In this document: positions 1-11,292 of the stretch, one piece after another | Numbering within the stretch: position 1 is the stretch's first letter | How the letters are laid out: every line of letters begins with the position of its first letter | Source: Hyphomicrobiales bacterium | GTDB taxonomy: Bacteria; Pseudomonadota; Alphaproteobacteria; Rhizobiales; Beijerinckiaceae | Direction of reading: 5' to 3' | Length of the DNA stretch: 64,000 bases | NCBI GenBank assembly: GCA_028869185.1 | Contig: JAGWTA010000006.1 | Location: 1-64,000 of the forward strand | Made by a program: the position numbers and the translations under genes | Notes under the pieces: model-generated | What the model was told of the DNA's origin: nothing | Seen by the model: the letters and a program-made list of their open reading frames with translations, nothing else | Database searches by the model: none

Positions 1-139
1 TGCCGCCGACCGTCAGGCCCTTCATCCACATGATCGCGCCGACCGCGAGGAAGAAGGTGAAAATCGAGGCGAGCAGCGGCCACGGACTCGGATTGACGAG
101 ATGGTAGTCGTGATTGGGTTTTGCGTGCCCGTCGGCCAT
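1..139 (-). CDS. ctaE: Cytochrome c oxidase subunit III, N-terminal part (cut by window edge)
   Basis: This is the start of subunit III (CoxC/CtaE), a core membrane subunit of the aa3-type cytochrome c oxidase. About 46 residues are visible, beginning MADGHAKPNHDYHLVNPSPW and running into the first hydrophobic segment. The short His-rich start followed by HxLVxPSPWP is typical of alphaproteobacterial subunit III. The gene reads off the left end of the window. It follows ctaG by 16 bases on the same strand and closes the ctaC-ctaD-ctaB-coxF-ctaG-ctaE order expected of this group, so it is probably cotranscribed with them. Confidence 0.9.
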   Translation of the reverse strand, partial: MADGHAKPNHDYHLVNPSPWPLLASIFTFFLAVGAIMWMKGLTVGG

Positions 140-155
140 TGTTTCTTCCCCTATC

Positions 156-737
156 TCATCCGTTCGGTTTCGTCTGGTTCAAAGCCGCGCCCTTGGGCTG
201 CGTTTTCGCCGGGAACATCGTGTATGACAAAGTCAGCGTCTCGACGCCGTTCATGCTCTCTTCTTTTTCGAGCTTGGGGTCGAGAAAGAAAACGACGGGC
301 CATTCGGCCGTCTCATGCGGCGCCAGCCTCTGCTCGCTGAAGCAGAAACAGGAAATCTTGTTGAAGAAACCGCCAGCCTGGTCGGGGCTGACATTATAGA
401 CCGCCTGCCCGGCCGTCTCCTGATCGGATTCGTTCGTCACACGGAAAAATACGGTCTTTGTTTCGCCCGTGCGCACCGACAGGCTGTTCGTCTCGGGCGT
501 CAGGCGCCAGGGCAGGCTGGACGCGACTGTCGAAACGAAATGCACGTCGATGACGCGCTGTCCTCTGGTTGTCGGCGCAACTTCGGCGCGCTGCGTCGTG
601 CCGCCATAACCGGTGACGGCGCAGAACATGCGATAGAGCGGCACGGACGCGAAAGACAGGCCGAGCATGAGCGCGGCGGCGCCGAAAGCCGCGAAGGCGG
701 CGCGGCGGGTTTTGGCGTTCTGCTGCGGCGCGGCCAT
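156..737 (-). CDS. ctaG: Cytochrome c oxidase assembly protein CtaG/Cox11
   Basis: A copper chaperone that delivers copper to the CuB site of cytochrome c oxidase subunit I. It acts from the membrane with its soluble domain in the periplasm. The protein (193 aa from this start) has one N-terminal membrane segment (about residues 12-32), a conserved Cys shortly after it (YRMFCAVTGYGG) and the copper-binding CFCF pair in KISCFCFSEQ. I chose the ATG just after the stop codon of the upstream coxF-like gene; an in-frame ATG five codons earlier would overlap that gene. The gene lies between coxF and ctaE in the cox operon. Confidence 0.93.
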   Translation of the reverse strand: MAAPQQNAKTRRAAFAAFGAAALMLGLSFASVPLYRMFCAVTGYGGTTQRAEVAPTTRGQRVIDVHFVSTVASSLPWRLTPETNSLSVRTGETKTVFFRVTNESDQETAGQAVYNVSPDQAGGFFNKISCFCFSEQRLAPHETAEWPVVFFLDPKLEKEESMNGVETLTLSYTMFPAKTQPKGAALNQTKPNG

Positions 738-738
738 C

Positions 739-894
739 TCAGCCCGCTCCATGCGAGAGTTTGGCGAGCGTGATCGCGTAGAACAGCGCGCAGAGCGCGG
801 TGACCGCGAGGCCGATGGCGATGTTGCGCTGGCGGCGCGCCTTGGCCTGCGCAGGGGTCAGCACAACGCCCTCGGATTTATCGGCGGCGTTCAT
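739..894 (-). CDS. CoxF-like small membrane protein of the cox operon
   Basis: A 51-residue protein starting [20 protein letters not shown], with a charged N-terminus, one predicted membrane helix (about residues 26-43: [18 protein letters not shown]) and a short polar tail. It overlaps the end of ctaB by four bases (ATGA) and ends one base before the chosen ctaG start, so it is translationally embedded in the operon. Alphaproteobacterial cox operons usually carry such a small gene (called coxF or left unnamed) between ctaB and ctaG. Its role is not established; an accessory or assembly role in cytochrome oxidase is inferred from position only. Confidence 0.75.
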   Translation of the reverse strand: MNAADKSEGVVLTPAQAKARRQRNIAIGLAVTALCALFYAITLAKLSHGAG

Positions 895-1829
895 TGCAGA
901 TGTCCCAGAACGGCGCCGACGCCGCGTTCGGCGACGATGACGGCGAACAGCAGAAAGAGATGCAGGATGGAATAGCCAAAAAGCTGTCCGGCCGCCTTGT
1001 CAGCTTCCTTTCCCTGCCGCGTGCGGTAAACCTTCACGGCGAAATAGATCATGATCGCGCTGCTGATCGCGGCGATGCCGGCGTAGAGCTTGCCCTCGAG
1101 CCCGAGGAAAGCCGGCGACAGCGCGATGGGGGCGAGCAGGATGGAATAAGCCAGAATGAGGAAGCGCGTGTGATCGGCGCCCTTCACATTGGGCATCATC
1201 GGCACGCCGGCGCGGCCATAATCGGTCTGCTTGAACAGCGCCAGCGCCCAGAAATGCGGCGGCGTCCAGAAGAAGATGATGCAAAAGAGCGCAATCGAGG
1301 CGGCGCTGATCTGGCCGGACGCGGCGGCCCAGCCGATCATGGGCGGGAAAGCGCCGGCGGCGCCGCCGATGACGATGTTTTGCGGCGTCCAGCGCTTCAG
1401 CCACATCGTGTAGACGACGGCGTAGAAGAAGATTGTGAAGGCGAGCAGCCCCGCCGCCAGCCAGTTTGCGGCGACGCCAAGCGTGAAGACCGCGAAAACC
1501 GACAGGACCATGCCGAAAGCCAGCGCCTCGCGCGGGGCGACGCGGCCGGAGGGAATCGGCCGTCCTCTGGTGCGCGACATGATGGCGTCGATGTCGGCGT
1601 CCCACCACATGTTCAACGCGCCCGATGCGCCTGCGCCAACAGCGATGGCGAGCAGCGAGGCGAAGGCCAGAACCGGGTTGAGGTGGCCAGGCGCGGCCAC
1701 CAGCCCGGCGAAAGCCGTGAAGATGACCAGCGACATCACCCGCGGCTTGAGCAGCGCGACGAAATCGCCCGGCGCGCCGGTCGCAAGACCGGCGGCGGCG
1801 TCATCGTATCGGGCGGTAATGTCGCTCAT
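891..1829 (-). CDS. ctaB: Protoheme IX farnesyltransferase (heme O synthase)
   Basis: A UbiA-superfamily membrane prenyltransferase (312 aa) that transfers a farnesyl group from farnesyl diphosphate to the 2-vinyl group of heme B. The product, heme O, is the precursor of the heme A needed by CtaD. The first prenyl-diphosphate/Mg2+ motif is in [22 protein letters not shown] and the second conserved region is [19 protein letters not shown]. Multiple hydrophobic helices fit the expected nine-span topology. It lies between ctaD (gap of 112 bases) and the coxF-like gene (4-base overlap). The family, length and context agree. Confidence 0.95.
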   Translation of the reverse strand: MSDITARYDDAAAGLATGAPGDFVALLKPRVMSLVIFTAFAGLVAAPGHLNPVLAFASLLAIAVGAGASGALNMWWDADIDAIMSRTRGRPIPSGRVAPREALAFGMVLSVFAVFTLGVAANWLAAGLLAFTIFFYAVVYTMWLKRWTPQNIVIGGAAGAFPPMIGWAAASGQISAASIALFCIIFFWTPPHFWALALFKQTDYGRAGVPMMPNVKGADHTRFLILAYSILLAPIALSPAFLGLEGKLYAGIAAISSAIMIYFAVKVYRTRQGKEADKAAGQLFGYSILHLFLLFAVIVAERGVGAVLGHLQ

Positions 1830-1941
1830 CGCCTGCTTTCAAACGCGCCGCAAAAACGTTGCGGCTCGAACCATGTGCGGGCCGCAGCATTGCCGCGGCC
1901 CTGATGCTTGGCGCGAGCCGCAGAGCGCGGCCCGCATCGGC

Positions 1942-4513
<2,572 letters not shown>

Positions 4514-4703
4514 ACGTTTCGCTCCCCTTCGCGCGCAGCGACGCGGCTGCGCAAAATTCGAGTTTTTCAGGCCATCGCAAGGCGCTGCGGCGGTTTCGAG
4601 GAATCCGCCATTGCGGGCTTAAAAAACATAATTGTCCTAGAAGTGCAACAAGCCCAAAGGTGTAAACAGGCGCGACGAAATGAAGCGGCCTTTTGGCCTT
4701 CGC

Positions 4704-4732
4704 TTGACAGGCCGGGCGCGTTTGCTACCCAC
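4704..4732 (+). promoter_or_regulatory. Candidate promoter of the IalB-family gene
   Basis: A perfect TTGACA (4704-4709) is followed about 16 bases later by TACCCA (4726-4731). It lies about 60 bases upstream of the start codon at 4794 in an otherwise non-coding region divergent to ctaC. The -35 element is convincing and the -10 element is weak. Confidence 0.35.
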
Positions 4733-4793
4733 CTTAAGGCAGCGGCGGTCGCTCGGGGCGGCGTTTGAGATTCGACCGCTGCGGGAGAGGCCG

Positions 4794-5303
4794 ATGAATT
4801 CAGTCCTGCGCCGTCTTGGCATCGCGATCGCCCTGCTCGCGGGCGCTCTGGCTTTGGCAGCGCCCGCCCGCGCGCAAGGCGTCGTCAAGAACAAGTTTGG
4901 CGACTGGGAATTGCGCTGCGAGACGCCCGCAGGCGCCGCCAAGGAGCAATGCGCTCTCATGCAGTCCGTGGCCGCCGAGGATCGACCCAACGTCAATCTT
5001 GTCGTCATTGGCCTCAAGACAGCCGACGGCAAGAGCCGCCTGCTGCGCGTCATCGCGCCGCTCGGCATCCTTCTGCCGGGCGGTCTTGGCCTCAAGGTCG
5101 ACCAGACGGACGTCGGCCGCGCGGGATTCGTGCGCTGCCTGCCAACCGGTTGCGTGGCCGAAGTGATCATGGACGACAAGCTGCTGGAAACGCTGAAGAC
5201 CGGAAAGACGGCGACTTTCATCATTTTCCAGACGCCTGAAGAGGGAATCGGCATTCCCCTCAATCTCGCTGGCTTCGCCCAGGGCTACGAGGCGCTGCCC
5301 TGA
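4794..5303 (+). CDS. Invasion-associated locus B (IalB) family secreted protein
   Basis: A 169-residue protein with a clear Sec signal peptide (MNSVLRRLGIAIALLAGAL, cleavage near APARAQ) and the FGDWELRCE segment with paired cysteines (CETPAGAAKEQCALMQ and RCLPTGCVAE) typical of the IalB family. IalB was named in Bartonella for a role in erythrocyte invasion, but the family is widespread in free-living Hyphomicrobiales, where its function is unknown and it is assumed to act in the periplasm or envelope. I took the ATG at 4794 because a purine-rich GGGAGAGG precedes it and the signal peptide starts there. It stands alone, divergent from the cox operon. Confidence 0.85.
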   Translation: MNSVLRRLGIAIALLAGALALAAPARAQGVVKNKFGDWELRCETPAGAAKEQCALMQSVAAEDRPNVNLVVIGLKTADGKSRLLRVIAPLGILLPGGLGLKVDQTDVGRAGFVRCLPTGCVAEVIMDDKLLETLKTGKTATFIIFQTPEEGIGIPLNLAGFAQGYEALP

Positions 5304-5364
5304 CGGCGTTGCCGGATCGGCGCAAGACTTTATGATGGGAACGGAATTCTGTGCGGAGAGCGGC

Positions 5365-5985
5365 ATGAACAGCGTTGTGTTTGGACGTTTGGCGAAAGCG
5401 GCGGGCGCCGGCCTGGCGGCGGTCTGGCTGACCGGCTGCGGAGGTCCTGCGGGTTCGGTCGGCGAATCAACGCCGGTGACGACGAAAATCGGCAACCTGC
5501 TCGCGTTCAACTCCACGCAGGCGCCCCCCGCGCCGGTGAGAGCCGCCGGCGTTGTCGATTGTCCGGTCGTTCAAGTCGACCCGGGCCATTCCGCCGTGCG
5601 CGTCGGCGGCGAGGCCGCCTCCAGCGTGCGCTACCAGATTGCGATCGGCGAGGTCGCGCGCGAATGCTCCGTCGTCAACGGGCAGCTTGCGATCCGCGTC
5701 GGGATCGAGACGCGCACCGTGATCGGACCGGCGGGCGGGACCGGCAGCTATACGGCGCCGCTGCACATCGCGCTGCGCAATACGGCCGAAGAAAAAACGC
5801 TCGCCACGCGCGTCTATACCGCTGGCGGGTCGGTCGGCGCCGAAGGCACGGCGATCCACACGATCCTGGCCGAGCCGCTCTATGCGCCCTACGCTGGCGA
5901 GCACACCGCCGACAATTACGAGATCGTGCTCTCGATGGGCGGGGGCGGCGAACGGCCGGCCAAACGCCACCGCCGCCGGCGCTGA
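5365..5985 (+). CDS. Putative lipoprotein of unknown function
   Basis: A 206-residue protein with a lipoprotein signal: a positively charged start, a hydrophobic stretch and the lipobox WLTGC at about residues 18-22. The rest is a soluble, glycine- and alanine-rich beta-type domain (for example GTGSYTAPLHIALRNTAEEKTL) ending in a strongly basic tail (KRHRRRR). I do not recognise a family. The start at 5365 is chosen because GGAGAG precedes it and it gives a normal signal peptide; an in-frame ATG lies at 5332. It is probably attached to the inner or outer membrane. The following region carries the glycine riboswitch. Confidence 0.7.
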   Translation: MNSVVFGRLAKAAGAGLAAVWLTGCGGPAGSVGESTPVTTKIGNLLAFNSTQAPPAPVRAAGVVDCPVVQVDPGHSAVRVGGEAASSVRYQIAIGEVARECSVVNGQLAIRVGIETRTVIGPAGGTGSYTAPLHIALRNTAEEKTLATRVYTAGGSVGAEGTAIHTILAEPLYAPYAGEHTADNYEIVLSMGGGGERPAKRHRRRR

Positions 5986-6067
5986 ACTTTCCACAGCCGG
6001 GACGCGCTCGGTCCGTTGACTTCGCGACCGCGGCGCCGCCTAAGCTTGTCCGTCAGTTCAAGACCCA

Positions 6068-6262
6068 TTGCGGAAGAGACCGGCCTTGCGCCGGCGCCGA
6101 AGGCGCAACCGCCCCGGAAACGCTCAGGCAAAAGGACCGCAAGGGGATGACGCTCTGGAAAGCGGCGCAGCTGTAAGGCGCGCCCACCGACGGAGTTAAC
6201 CGCAGGCGCCTGTTCAAGGGGCCGTGCGGGAAATCTCTCAGGTCACCGGACAGAGGGGGCGC
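6068..6262 (+). ncRNA. Tandem glycine riboswitch upstream of gcvT
   Basis: Two consecutive glycine aptamers are legible. The first (about 6068-6161) has GGAAGAGACC, GCGCCGAAGGCGCAACCG, CGCTCAGGCAAAAGGACCG and GACGCTCTGGAAAGC. The second (about 6170-6262) has CACCGACGG, AAATCTCTCAGGT and GGACAGAGGGGGC. These are the conserved gcvT-motif blocks, and the downstream genes are the glycine cleavage operon, which glycine normally turns on through this RNA. No intrinsic terminator is obvious between the second aptamer and the gcvT start at 6309, so control of translation initiation or another expression platform is possible. This RNA occupies most of the 323-base gap. Confidence 0.93.
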
Positions 6263-6308
6263 TGCGGAATACGCCATTCCGCCGCCGCTTTCGATTCCGG
6301 AGACGCAT

Positions 6309-7427
6309 ATGGCCGACGCTCATCCTTCCGAACCATTGCGGCATACGCCGCTGCATGCGCTGCATGTCGCGCTCGGCGCGCGCATGGTTCCCTTTGCGGG
6401 CTACGACATGCCCGTTCAATATCCCGCCGGGATCATCGCCGAGCATTTGCATACGCGCGCCGCCGCTGGCCTGTTCGACGTATCGCATATGGGGCAGGCC
6501 TTTCTCGACGGGCCGGACGCCGCGCGCCGCCTCGAAACGCTCGCGCCCGGCGACATCGCCGGCCTGCAGCCTGGACGCACGCGCTATACGCAATTCCTGA
6601 ACGCGCAAGGCGGCATTCTCGACGATCTCATGGTCACGCAACTTGCGCCTGATCGCCTGTTCATCGTCTGCAACGCGTCGATGAAAGAGCAGGATTTCGC
6701 GCTGATGCGCGCGGGGTTGCCGGATCTGCGGCTCGATGTTCTGGACGATCGCGCATTGCTCGCCTTGCAGGGGCCACAGGCGGCCGCAGTTCTCGAGCCG
6801 GTTCTGCCCAGCGTCGGCAAGCTCGTCTTCATGAGTTTCAGCCCGTTTGCGTGGCGCGGCGCCACGCTATTCGTCACGCGCTCGGGCTATACGGGCGAAG
6901 ACGGCTACGAAATTTCCGTTCCCGCCGCGCTGGCGACCGATTTTGCGCAGACGCTGCTCGCCAATCCCGTCTGCAAGCCTGCGGGGCTCGGCGCGCGCGA
7001 TTCCTTGCGGCTGGAAGCCGGGCTTTGCCTTTACGGCCACGACATCGACACGACGACCGATCCGGTCGAGGCGGCGATCGGCTGGTCGATATCCAAACGC
7101 CGCCGCGCCGAGGGCGGATTTCCAGGCGCAGCGCGCGTGCAGAAACATTTTGCGGAAGGCGCCGCGCGCAAGCGCGTCGGACTTGCGTTCGAGGGGCGCG
7201 CGCCGGCGCGCGAGGGCGCCGAGATCGCGGCGCCGGACGGCCGGATCGTCGGACGCGTCACATCGGGCGGATTTGCGCCCTCGCTGAACCGGCCCATCGC
7301 GATGGGCTATGTCGAGACGGCCTTTGCTGCGCCTGGAACGGAACTGGCTGCGCTGGTGCGCGGCAAGCCGCTCGCCGCGCGCGTCGCGCCGATGCCTTTC
7401 GTGCCCAACCGTTACTTCAAAGGGTGA
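6309..7427 (+). CDS. gcvT: Aminomethyltransferase, glycine cleavage system T protein
   Basis: GcvT (372 aa) transfers the methylene group from the aminomethyl-lipoyl H protein to tetrahydrofolate and releases ammonia. The N-terminus has the family's HTPLHALHVALGARMVPFAGYDMPVQYP segment (positions 15-42) and SHMGQ, and the middle has RSGYTGEDGYEI and GLGARDSLRLEAGLCLYGHD, all conserved folate-binding features. It is the first gene of the riboswitch-controlled gcv operon; gcvH starts six bases after its stop codon. Confidence 0.97.
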   Translation: MADAHPSEPLRHTPLHALHVALGARMVPFAGYDMPVQYPAGIIAEHLHTRAAAGLFDVSHMGQAFLDGPDAARRLETLAPGDIAGLQPGRTRYTQFLNAQGGILDDLMVTQLAPDRLFIVCNASMKEQDFALMRAGLPDLRLDVLDDRALLALQGPQAAAVLEPVLPSVGKLVFMSFSPFAWRGATLFVTRSGYTGEDGYEISVPAALATDFAQTLLANPVCKPAGLGARDSLRLEAGLCLYGHDIDTTTDPVEAAIGWSISKRRRAEGGFPGAARVQKHFAEGAARKRVGLAFEGRAPAREGAEIAAPDGRIVGRVTSGGFAPSLNRPIAMGYVETAFAAPGTELAALVRGKPLAARVAPMPFVPNRYFKG

Positions 7428-7432
7428 AGACC

Positions 7433-7807
7433 ATGACCATCCGCTATTCGAAAGATCACGAATATATCCGCGTCGACGGCGACGTTGGCGTCGTCGGCAT
7501 TTCCGATCATGCGCAGTCGCAGCTTGGCGACGTCGTTTTCGTCGAACTGCCCGATGTCGGGCGGAAGCTGACGGCGGGCGGCGAGGCGGCCGTTGTGGAA
7601 AGCGTGAAGGCTGCGAGCGAAGTCTATGCGCCGGTGGGAGGCGAAGTCGTCGCCGTGAACGAAGCGCTGACCGACGCGCCCGGCACGGTGAATGAAGACG
7701 CGCTTGGCGCCGGCTGGTTCATGAAGATCAAGATCGCGGACAAGGCCGAACTCGACAAGTTGATGGATCAGGCCGCTTACGACGCCTATCTCAAGACGCT
7801 GGGATAA
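7433..7807 (+). CDS. gcvH: Glycine cleavage system H protein
   Basis: The lipoyl carrier protein (124 aa) that shuttles the aminomethyl intermediate between the P, T and L proteins. The lipoylated lysine is K59 in VVESVKAASEVYAP, within the ExVKA signature. Length and the starting KDHEYIRVDGD are typical. It sits between gcvT and gcvPA with gaps of 5 and 3 bases. Confidence 0.97.
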   Translation: MTIRYSKDHEYIRVDGDVGVVGISDHAQSQLGDVVFVELPDVGRKLTAGGEAAVVESVKAASEVYAPVGGEVVAVNEALTDAPGTVNEDALGAGWFMKIKIADKAELDKLMDQAAYDAYLKTLG

Positions 7808-7810
7808 ATC

Positions 7811-9157
7811 ATGCGCTATCTGCCGCTGACGCAACAGGAGCGCGCCGACATGCTGGCGCGCATCGGCGTTGCAGGAATCGACGATCTCTTCGCCGATATT
7901 CCGAAAGAAAAACTTCTGACCGCCCTGCCCGATCTGCCGCGCCGCAAATCGGAAATGGAGGTCGAGCGGCTGATGGGCGCGCTGGCGGCGCGCAATGTTG
8001 CGGCGGGCGGCGTTCCGTTTTTCTGCGGCGCCGGCGCTTACAAACATCACATTCCCGCCAGCGTCGATCACATCATCCAGCGTTCGGAATTTCTGACGAG
8101 CTACACGCCGTATCAACCGGAAATCGCGCAGGGCACGCTGCAATATCTGTTCGAGTTCCAGACGCAGGTTGCGCGGCTGACGCAGATGGATGTCGCGAAC
8201 GCCTCGATGTACGACGGCTCGACCGGTTGCGCGGAAGCGGTGCTGATGGCGCATCGCGTCACGCGACGGCGCAAGGCGATCGTGTCGGGCGGCCTTCATC
8301 CCCATTATGTGGAAACGACGCGCACGGTGTCGGATATGGCCGGCGATGCGCTTGTCGCGTTGCCGCCCGACGTGCGCGCGAGCGAAGACATTATCGCTGC
8401 GATCGACAAGGATACGTCCTGCGTCGTCGTGCAGACGCCTGACGTATTCGGCAACCTGCGCGATCTTGCGCCGATCGCCGCCGCCTGTCAGGCGCAAGGC
8501 GCGCTGCTGATCGCTGTCTTCACAGAGGCCGTTTCGCTCGGTCTTGTGAAGCCGCCGGGCGCGATGGGCGCCGATATTGTCGTGGGCGAAGGCCAGTCGA
8601 TCGGCAATGCGCTGAATTTCGGCGGTCCTTATGTCGGCCTGTTCGCCACGCGCGACAAATATGTGCGGCAGATGCCGGGGCGTCTCGCGGGTGAAACGGT
8701 CGATGCGCGCGGCCAGCGCGGTTTCGTGCTGACGCTCTCGACGCGCGAGCAGCATATCCGGCGCGAGAAGGCGACATCGAACATCTGCACAAATTCGGGC
8801 CTTTGCGCCCTCGCCTTCACCATTCACATGACGCTGCTCGGCGGCAGGGGGCTGGCGGAACTGGCGCGCGTCAACCACGCCAACGCCGTGAAACTCGCTG
8901 AAGCGCTGGCGCGCGTTCCCAATGTGGAAGTCGTGAACCGGAGCTTCTTCAACGAATTCACGCTGCGCACGCCGGGGGAAGCGGCGACGCTGGTCGAAAA
9001 GATGGCCGCGCGCGGCGTGCTGGCCGGCGTTCCGGTTTCGCGCCTTGCCCCGAATGCGGGGCTGGACGATCTCCTGATCGTCGCCAATACCGAAATCAAC
9101 ACGGACGATGATCGCGCGGCCTTTGTCGCTGCGCTGCAGGGAGCGCTGGCGCGATGA
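7811..9157 (+). CDS. gcvPA: Glycine dehydrogenase (decarboxylating) subunit 1, P protein alpha
   Basis: The N-terminal-type subunit (448 aa) of a two-subunit P protein, which decarboxylates glycine using pyridoxal phosphate and passes the aminomethyl group to GcvH. Conserved stretches include [20 protein letters not shown] and [14 protein letters not shown]. The split into two subunits is normal for Hyphomicrobiales, in contrast to the single polypeptide of E. coli. The last codons overlap gcvPB by four bases (ATGA), indicating coupled translation and equal stoichiometry. Confidence 0.96.
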   Translation: MRYLPLTQQERADMLARIGVAGIDDLFADIPKEKLLTALPDLPRRKSEMEVERLMGALAARNVAAGGVPFFCGAGAYKHHIPASVDHIIQRSEFLTSYTPYQPEIAQGTLQYLFEFQTQVARLTQMDVANASMYDGSTGCAEAVLMAHRVTRRRKAIVSGGLHPHYVETTRTVSDMAGDALVALPPDVRASEDIIAAIDKDTSCVVVQTPDVFGNLRDLAPIAAACQAQGALLIAVFTEAVSLGLVKPPGAMGADIVVGEGQSIGNALNFGGPYVGLFATRDKYVRQMPGRLAGETVDARGQRGFVLTLSTREQHIRREKATSNICTNSGLCALAFTIHMTLLGGRGLAELARVNHANAVKLAEALARVPNVEVVNRSFFNEFTLRTPGEAATLVEKMAARGVLAGVPVSRLAPNAGLDDLLIVANTEINTDDDRAAFVAALQGALAR

Positions 9158-10710
9158 ACAATCAGGGCCGCACGACACGCATCGGCGAGCAGGCCGACGC
9201 GCAGCACAAGACATTCACAGGCGCGCGCGCGCTGGAAGCCAACGAACCGCTGATTTTCGAATTCGGCCGCAATGATGTCACCGGCGTCGATATAGACGCG
9301 CCGGGCGCATTCACCGCCCGCCTCGGCGCGCTGGCGCGCGAGGGCGCGCCCGATCTGCCGGGCCTTACGGAGCCCGAGGCGGTGCGCCATTACGTACGGC
9401 TGTCGCGCATGAATTATTCGATCGACGCGGGCCTTTTCCCGCTCGGTTCGTGCACGATGAAGCACAATCCCCGTCTCAACGAGAAAATGGCGCGCCTGCC
9501 CGGATTTGCAGACATTCATCCGCTGCAGCCGCAATCAACTGCGCGCGGCGCTCTGGCGCTGATGGACCAGCTCTCGCACTGGCTGCTCGAACTCACGGGT
9601 ATGGATGCTGTCGCGCTGACGCCGAAAGCGGGCGCGCATGGCGAATTGTGCGGCATGATGGCGATCAAGGCCGCCATCGTCGCGCGCGGCGAAGCAGAGC
9701 AGCGGCGCGTCGTTCTCGTGCCCGATTCTGCGCATGGCACCAATCCGGCGACCGCTGCGCTGATCGGGTTCGAGGTGCGCGCGGTGCCGGCCGGCGCCGA
9801 TGGTCTTGTGCGCGCGGAAGCTGTGCGCGCGGCGCTCGGCCCCGATGTCGCCGCCATCATGTTGACCAACCCCAACACCTGCGGCCTGTTCGAGCGCGAA
9901 GTGGTCGCGATCGCCGAGGCGGTGCATGAAGCGGGCGCGTATTTTTACGCCGATGGCGCGAATTTCAACGCGATCGTCGGCAAGACGCGGCCGGGCGATC
10001 TCGGCGTCGACGCGATGCATATCAACCTGCACAAGACGTTCTCGACCCCGCATGGCGGCGGCGGACCGGGCGCTGGTCCGGTTGTCCTGTCGGGCCGGCT
10101 CGCCGCTTTCGCGCCTGTGCCCTTCCTGCGCAAGGAAGGCGATGGCGTAGCGCTCGTGGAAGACCGCGCCGCGACGCAGGCGTTCGGGCGCATGTCCGCC
10201 TTCCACGGGCAAATGGGCATGTATGTGCGCGCCTTCGCCTACATGCTTTCCCATGGCGCTGACGGGCTGAAACAGGCTTCCGAAGACGCGGTGCTCAACG
10301 CCAATTACATTCGCGCCAGCCTGCGCGACCTGTTCTCGCAGCCTTTCGGCGACAAGCCTTGCATGCACGAGGTGTTGTTCGATGAAAGCTGGCTGAAGGA
10401 CACGGGCCTTTCGACGCTCGATTTTGCAAAGGCGCTCATCGACGAGGGCTATCATCCGATGACGGTGTATTTCCCGCTCGTGGTGAAGGGCGCCATGCTG
10501 ATCGAACCGACGGAATCGGAATCGAAAGCCTCGCTCGACCTGTTCTGCATGACGATGCGGGATCTTGCGCTGCGCATCAAACGCGGCCAGGGCGAGCCGT
10601 TCCACAGCGCGCCGCATTTTGCGCCGCGCGCACGGCTGGATGAGACGCGCGCGGCGCGGCAGCCCGTGCTGAAATGGACGGCGCGCAAGCCATCCGTGGC
10701 GGCGCAATAG
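9154..10710 (+). CDS. gcvPB: Glycine dehydrogenase (decarboxylating) subunit 2, P protein beta
   Basis: The PLP-binding subunit (518 aa). The PLP lysine lies in the [19 protein letters not shown] region, and other P-protein signatures are [15 protein letters not shown] and [12 protein letters not shown]. With gcvPA it forms the alpha2beta2 P protein of the glycine cleavage system. It overlaps gcvPA by four bases, ends the operon, and is followed by an intrinsic terminator at about 10751-10783. No gcvL (lipoamide dehydrogenase) is in this operon, so that subunit must be encoded elsewhere. Confidence 0.96.
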   Translation: MNNQGRTTRIGEQADAQHKTFTGARALEANEPLIFEFGRNDVTGVDIDAPGAFTARLGALAREGAPDLPGLTEPEAVRHYVRLSRMNYSIDAGLFPLGSCTMKHNPRLNEKMARLPGFADIHPLQPQSTARGALALMDQLSHWLLELTGMDAVALTPKAGAHGELCGMMAIKAAIVARGEAEQRRVVLVPDSAHGTNPATAALIGFEVRAVPAGADGLVRAEAVRAALGPDVAAIMLTNPNTCGLFEREVVAIAEAVHEAGAYFYADGANFNAIVGKTRPGDLGVDAMHINLHKTFSTPHGGGGPGAGPVVLSGRLAAFAPVPFLRKEGDGVALVEDRAATQAFGRMSAFHGQMGMYVRAFAYMLSHGADGLKQASEDAVLNANYIRASLRDLFSQPFGDKPCMHEVLFDESWLKDTGLSTLDFAKALIDEGYHPMTVYFPLVVKGAMLIEPTESESKASLDLFCMTMRDLALRIKRGQGEPFHSAPHFAPRARLDETRAARQPVLKWTARKPSVAAQ

Positions 10711-10750
10711 CCGCCGTAGCGCCGCCTGCCAAAGCAGCGATCGTTCCCGA

Positions 10751-10783
10751 TAAAAAAAACGCCGGCGCGAGGCCGGCGTTTTT
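10751..10783. terminator. Bidirectional rho-independent terminator between gcvPB and atpF
   Basis: A nine-base GC-rich stem ACGCCGGC(C) with loop GCGAG and its complement GGCCGGCGT is flanked by an A-run on the left (10752-10759) and a T-run on the right (10779-10783). It can therefore end transcription from both the gcv operon (plus) and the convergent atp operon (minus). Confidence 0.85.
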
Positions 10784-10804
10784 ATTCGGAGCGATGCCGC
10801 GCCT

Positions 10805-11287
10805 TCAGTGAACGAGGCGGCCGATATCCTTGATGCCCTGATCGACCAGCGAGCCGCCGACCGCAGCCTTGTCGGCTTTCAGCACCGATTCGGCGGCCTT
10901 GACGGCCGCGTCTGCGGCAGCGGCGCGCACGTCGCTGGCGGCCTGCGTTTCGGCGATAGCGATCTTGTCTTCGGCCTGTTTGGTGCGGCGGGCGACGAAA
11001 TCGGCGAGACGCTCCTGGTTTTCCTTTGCGAGGTTGGCGGCTTCCTGCCGCGCCTGTGCGACGATGGCTGCGGCTTCCGCCTCGGCGTCCTTGCGCTTCT
11101 GCTCGAAGGAGGCGAGCAGCGTCTGGGCTTCGGAGCGCAGCTTCTGCGCTTCATCGAGCTCCTTCTTCACACCTGCGATGCGCGCATCGAGCGAGTCGAT
11201 CAGCATGCGATGCACGCCGAAATAGGCGAGCACGGCGAGGAAGATGAAAAAGCCAAGGGCGACGAAATGTTCGGCTTCGAGTTGCAT
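10805..11287 (-). CDS. atpF: ATP synthase F0 subunit b
   Basis: The b subunit (160 aa) of the peripheral stator stalk of F1F0 ATP synthase. An N-terminal hydrophobic segment (about residues 8-27: FVALGFFIFLAVLAYFG) anchors it, and the remainder is a long charged coiled coil rich in Ala, Glu and Lys. It follows atpF' by five bases and is the last gene of this F0 operon, just before the shared terminator. The b/b' pair is normal for alphaproteobacteria; F1 genes (atpHAGDC) are not in the window. Confidence 0.93.
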   Translation of the reverse strand: MQLEAEHFVALGFFIFLAVLAYFGVHRMLIDSLDARIAGVKKELDEAQKLRSEAQTLLASFEQKRKDAEAEAAAIVAQARQEAANLAKENQERLADFVARRTKQAEDKIAIAETQAASDVRAAAADAAVKAAESVLKADKAAVGGSLVDQGIKDIGRLVH

Positions 11288-11292
11288 GGTCC

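Noticed and set aside
7412-9214. A 600-codon minus-strand open frame opposite gcvH and gcvPA
   Set aside because: The sense genes are unambiguous and the antisense product lacks any fold signal.
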